NCBI GenBank assembly: GCA_031254715.1
Contig: JAIRTY010000513.1
Span: 1 to 8,659, forward strand
Direction of reading: 5' to 3'
From: Nocardiopsaceae bacterium
GTDB lineage: Bacteria; Actinomycetota; Actinomycetes; Streptosporangiales; Streptosporangiaceae
DNA length: 8,659 nucleotides
Of the stretch, positions 6,095 to 8,659 are shown in pieces; within the stretch, counting starts at the first letter, position 1, and every line of letters begins with the position of its first letter. A program made the translations under genes and the position numbers. Under the pieces are notes generated by a model. That model was not told where the DNA came from and made no database searches. It worked only from the letters and a program-made list of their open reading frames with translations.

Positions 6095-6991
6095 ATGACC
6101 GTTCCGCGCCCCGCCGGGCCGTCCCCGGACGATGCCTGGGGCCAGGCCGCCCTCCCGCCGGGACCGCCGCCACCCTGGCTGCCGCCTGGCAGCGGCGACG
6201 GCCGCGCCGCCGGGCGGACTCGCCCGTGGCCCCCCGCCGAGGCCGGGTTACCGGCGCGGATGACACCTGTGACGGCTCGCAAGCGGCGGCGCGGGCTGAT
6301 CATGACGGTGATCGCGCTGGCCGGGGCCGCGTGCCTGGTCGCCGCGGTGGTCGCCGGGACCGGCGCGCGGGCTGAGCAGGCCCGGCCGCCAACCGCGGCC
6401 GAGCGGGCAGCGGCCGCCGAAGCCGCGGTCGCGGCCCGCTGGCAGGACTGGCCCGCCGGGCAGATCTTCCCGGCCGCGCTCGGCTACACCACCGGGCTGC
6501 TGACGAAGGAGAGGGCCCGCCGGGCGGGCATCTCGCCGCACCACGACTGCGCATCGGCGCTGGCAGGAACGGCCGTGGCAACCGCCCGCCGGGACGGCTG
6601 CCGCGCCGCGCTGCGCGCCACCTACCTGGATGAGCTGCAGGGCGTTGTGTACACGGCCGGGGTGCTGGCGTTTCCCACCCCGGGCCGGGCCGCCGCTTTC
6701 GAACGGGCGGTCGCCCGCCACCGGCTGCCGTCCGGGCTGCGGGCCTACCGGCTGGCCGGTACCGCGGCCGCGCGGTTCGCCGAGGCCGCTCGGCAGGCGG
6801 CGACGGAGCGGCAGGCCGGGCCGTACGTGCTGCTGATCGTGGCGGGGTACGCGGACGGCCGGCCCGCGACCGCCACCGGGCAGCACCGCAGGCGGGTGTT
6901 CGCGCCCGCGGCCCAGCTCGGGCGGGAGCTCCTGCGTCCACTGGCGGCCCGGCCGGTGATCAACTGCTCGCAGCCGGAGTGGTCATGCTGA
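6095..6991 (+). CDS. Single-pass membrane protein with proline-rich cytoplasmic N-terminus, partner of the downstream subtilase
   Basis: The protein has 298 residues and I do not recognise a named family. Residues 1-55 are rich in Pro, Gly and Ala (with PPGPPPPWLPPG at 21-32). A basic cluster RKRRR (62-66) precedes one transmembrane helix at about 68-89, so the N-terminus should be inside and the rest outside. Residues 100-118 are Ala-rich and probably a helix. The outer domain (about 120-298) has four cysteines, C152, C169, C291 and C298, which could form two disulfides, and a DUF-like mixed fold around YLDELQGVVYTAGVLAFP (177-194). The pattern FPAALGYTT and the strand GVVYTAGVLAFPTPGRAAAF suggest a small alpha/beta domain. 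The stop is inside the start of the protease gene (7-base overlap), so the two are probably made together. The ATG at 6095 is preferred over the internal ATG at 6260 because of the -10-like motif just upstream. Confidence 0.8.
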   Translation: MTVPRPAGPSPDDAWGQAALPPGPPPPWLPPGSGDGRAAGRTRPWPPAEAGLPARMTPVTARKRRRGLIMTVIALAGAACLVAAVVAGTGARAEQARPPTAAERAAAAEAAVAARWQDWPAGQIFPAALGYTTGLLTKERARRAGISPHHDCASALAGTAVATARRDGCRAALRATYLDELQGVVYTAGVLAFPTPGRAAAFERAVARHRLPSGLRAYRLAGTAAARFAEAARQAATERQAGPYVLLIVAGYADGRPATATGQHRRRVFAPAAQLGRELLRPLAARPVINCSQPEWSC

Positions 6992-8655
6992 CGGGCGGGT
7001 CACGGGCCGGCGCCAGCGGGATGCTCGCCGGAGCACTGGCGGTACCGCTTCTCGGCCTGGCAGCCGCCGGCGCGGCCAGGCCCGCCCCCGCCAGCCCGCC
7101 GGGGAGCCTTGGCAGCCAGGTCCGCGCGGCCGAGCTGCCAGCGCTGCACGCCGTCGGTGTGCCCTCGGCCTGGCGGGTGAGCCGGGGCCAGGGCGTCACC
7201 GTGGCGGTGCTCGATACCGGAGTCAGCCCAGGAGCGGCGGACCTGACCGGATCGGTGATCACCGGGCCCGACTTCACCCTGGGCGCGGACCCGCCCGGGT
7301 TCCGGCCGCCGCACCTGCACGGGACCTATATCGCGTCGCTGATCGCAGGCCACGGCAGCGGCCCGGGCCGGACCGACGGCGTGATCGGTATCGCGCCAGC
7401 GGCGAGGATCCTCTCGGTCCGGGTGCTGCTCGACGACAGCGAGCCCGGCATCAACGTGTACAACGCCAGCCCCCGGTACGGCGACGCGGTGGGCAAGGGT
7501 GTCCGGTATGCGGTCCGGCACGGCGCCAAGGTGATCAACATGTCGCTCGGGTCGGCAACGGCCACCCGCGGCCTCCGGGCGGCGATCGCGTTCGCGATCT
7601 CCCACAACGTGGTGGTCGTGGCGGCGGCCGGCAACGGCGGCGGCAACGGCACCTCGTTCACCCCCTACTCGTACCCGGCCGCCTACCCGGGGGTGATCGG
7701 GGTGGCGGCGGTCGGGGCCAGCGGCGTGCGGGCGGGTTTCTCCGACCGCAACTCGTCGGTGGTGCTCTCGGCCCCGGGCGTGAACGTGGTCGGCGCCGGG
7801 CCGAACGGCTACATCCAGGCCAGCGGGACCAGCCCGGCGTCGGCGTTCGTGGCGGGCGTGGCCGCACTGATCCGCTCGGCTTACCCGCGCCTGTCGCCCG
7901 CCCTGGTCGAGCAGGCCCTCATCGCCTCTGCCGGGGGCCGGCCGTCCGCCGGGTACAGCACGAGCGTCGGCTTCGGGGAGGTCAGCGCCGTCGGCGCGCT
8001 GCACGCAGCGGCCCGGCTGGCGGCGCGCAAGCCGGCGACGGGCATGTCCCCGCAGGCGCGGGCCGGGTCCGGGGCACCCGGCCCGATCCAGGTCGTGCAC
8101 CGGGCCGCCGCCCGGGTCCGGGCGCTGAGCGTGGTCGGCGCGGCCGGGGCTGCCGGGTTCCTGGCCGCGGTGGCGGCGCTGATCGTGCTGGCCCGGCGCG
8201 CCGCCAGGGACCGCCTTGCCGCCCGCCCGCTGCCGTCCCTGGCAGGGTCTCCGCCCGCGGCGGGTCATCCGGCCGCGCGCGGCTACCCGCCGCTCTATCC
8301 CGGCCCGCCGCCCGGCTACCCCGGTCCGGCCGCGCACCCCAGGGAGCAGGGCGGTTATCCCGGTCCGGCCGAACACTTCTGGGAGCAAGGCGGTTATCCC
8401 GGGGCGGCCGCACCCCTCTGGGAGCAGGGCGGCTATCCGGGAGCGGCCTCGCAGTATGGGGAGCAGGGTGGTTATCCGGGGCCGGCCGAGCACCCCGAGG
8501 AACAGGGCGGCTATCCCGAGCTGCGGTCGCCGTACCCGGGGCCGCCCGGTTATCCGTCTCCGGGGCCACCTTCCGAGTGGCCCGGCTATCCTGAGCCGCC
8601 CGGGTATCCCGCGCCGCCGCCGCCGGGGCCTGAGCCGTCTGGGTATCCGGGGTAA
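6985..8655 (+). CDS. Membrane-anchored S8 subtilisin-like serine protease, mycosin-like, with GGYPG-repeat tail
   Basis: The protein has 556 residues from the ATG at 6985. A hydrophobic signal sequence covers about 8-31 with an AAGAA cleavage-like end. The peptidase S8 domain runs about 55-350: D77 in VAVLDTGV (73-80), H112 in HLHGTYIASLIAG (110-122), oxyanion N217 in AAAGNGG, and S283 in SGTSPASAFVAG (280-291) make a complete active site. LHAVGVPSAW before the Asp motif and IAPAARILSVRV (136-147) are like type VII secretion mycosins. A transmembrane helix (about 383-403) followed by RRAARDR puts the catalytic domain outside and the last 150 residues inside. That tail is made of Gly, Tyr, Pro and Glu/Gln repeats. 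There are no cysteines, unlike mycobacterial MycP. GGAG at 6976-6979 favours ATG 6985 over the GTG at 6979. Overlap with the preceding gene implies coupling. No ESX genes are seen, so a mycosin role is not shown. Confidence 0.88.
   Translation: MLTGGSRAGASGMLAGALAVPLLGLAAAGAARPAPASPPGSLGSQVRAAELPALHAVGVPSAWRVSRGQGVTVAVLDTGVSPGAADLTGSVITGPDFTLGADPPGFRPPHLHGTYIASLIAGHGSGPGRTDGVIGIAPAARILSVRVLLDDSEPGINVYNASPRYGDAVGKGVRYAVRHGAKVINMSLGSATATRGLRAAIAFAISHNVVVVAAAGNGGGNGTSFTPYSYPAAYPGVIGVAAVGASGVRAGFSDRNSSVVLSAPGVNVVGAGPNGYIQASGTSPASAFVAGVAALIRSAYPRLSPALVEQALIASAGGRPSAGYSTSVGFGEVSAVGALHAAARLAARKPATGMSPQARAGSGAPGPIQVVHRAAARVRALSVVGAAGAAGFLAAVAALIVLARRAARDRLAARPLPSLAGSPPAAGHPAARGYPPLYPGPPPGYPGPAAHPREQGGYPGPAEHFWEQGGYPGAAAPLWEQGGYPGAASQYGEQGGYPGPAEHPEEQGGYPELRSPYPGPPGYPSPGPPSEWPGYPEPPGYPAPPPPGPEPSGYPG
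8311..8505 (+). repeat. Five in-frame 39-base tandem repeats encoding GGYPGxAxxxxEQ
   Basis: Units run 8311-8349, 8350-8388, 8389-8427, 8428-8466 and 8467-8505, each 13 codons. The first begins PGYPG, the others GGYPG; all end in EQ after a variable four to five residues (AHPR, EHFW, APLW, SQYG, EHPE). The DNA differs at many third positions (for example GGCGGTTATCCC, GGCGGCTATCCG, GGTGGTTATCCG), while the peptide core is kept. This suggests selection on the protein. A less regular PGYP-rich stretch continues to the stop. Confidence 0.9.
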
Positions 8656-8659
8656 CCGG

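Noticed and set aside
7000..8493. Long open frame of 497 codons on the minus strand, opposite the protease
   Set aside because: It lies fully antisense to a protease with complete catalytic motifs. The translation is Arg/Gly/Ala-rich without any recognisable domain, the usual effect of high GC at codon third positions.

Overview
The window is very GC-rich DNA with tightly packed genes, GTG starts, strong GGAGG-type ribosome binding sites and several TANNNT motifs placed just upstream of starts. This points to an actinomycete; I cannot place it more finely from this sequence. Nearly all of it is coding. I see no rRNA, tRNA, CRISPR array, insertion sequence or attachment site.

Layout. Bases 1-340 (minus) hold the N-terminal third of a YegS/diacylglycerol-kinase-like lipid kinase. 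It diverges from a forward run made of a four-helix membrane protein of unknown function (483-1112), the CutA family protein (1137-1553) and an MpaB/DUF2236 haem oxygenase-like protein (1593-2435). Next comes a tight three-gene block with 4-base overlaps: a metal-dependent amidohydrolase (2526-3578), an extended DUF59/MIP18 protein (3575-4366) and a zinc alcohol dehydrogenase (4363-5388). A histidine phosphatase on the minus strand (5409-6005) converges on that block. The right end is a forward pair: a single-pass membrane protein (6095-6991) and a mycosin-like membrane-anchored subtilase (6985-8655) with a repeat-rich Gly/Tyr/Pro tail.

The amidohydrolase, DUF59 protein and alcohol dehydrogenase match in type and order the accessory genes that I recall following the soluble di-iron propane monooxygenase genes (prm/mim) in Rhodococcus, Gordonia and Mycobacterium. 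There the alcohol dehydrogenase oxidises the alcohol made by the oxygenase, and the amidohydrolase and DUF59 protein have been suspected of roles in maturation or downstream metabolism. Here no monooxygenase subunit, reductase or GroEL gene is next to them, so the module looks orphaned. The only oxygenase-like gene beside it is the MpaB-family protein. This is the most interesting part of the window.

The membrane protein and subtilase overlap by 7 bases and are probably co-translated. Each is predicted to put a proline-rich segment in the cytoplasm and its folded part outside. The protease resembles type VII secretion mycosins, but no ESX gene is visible here.
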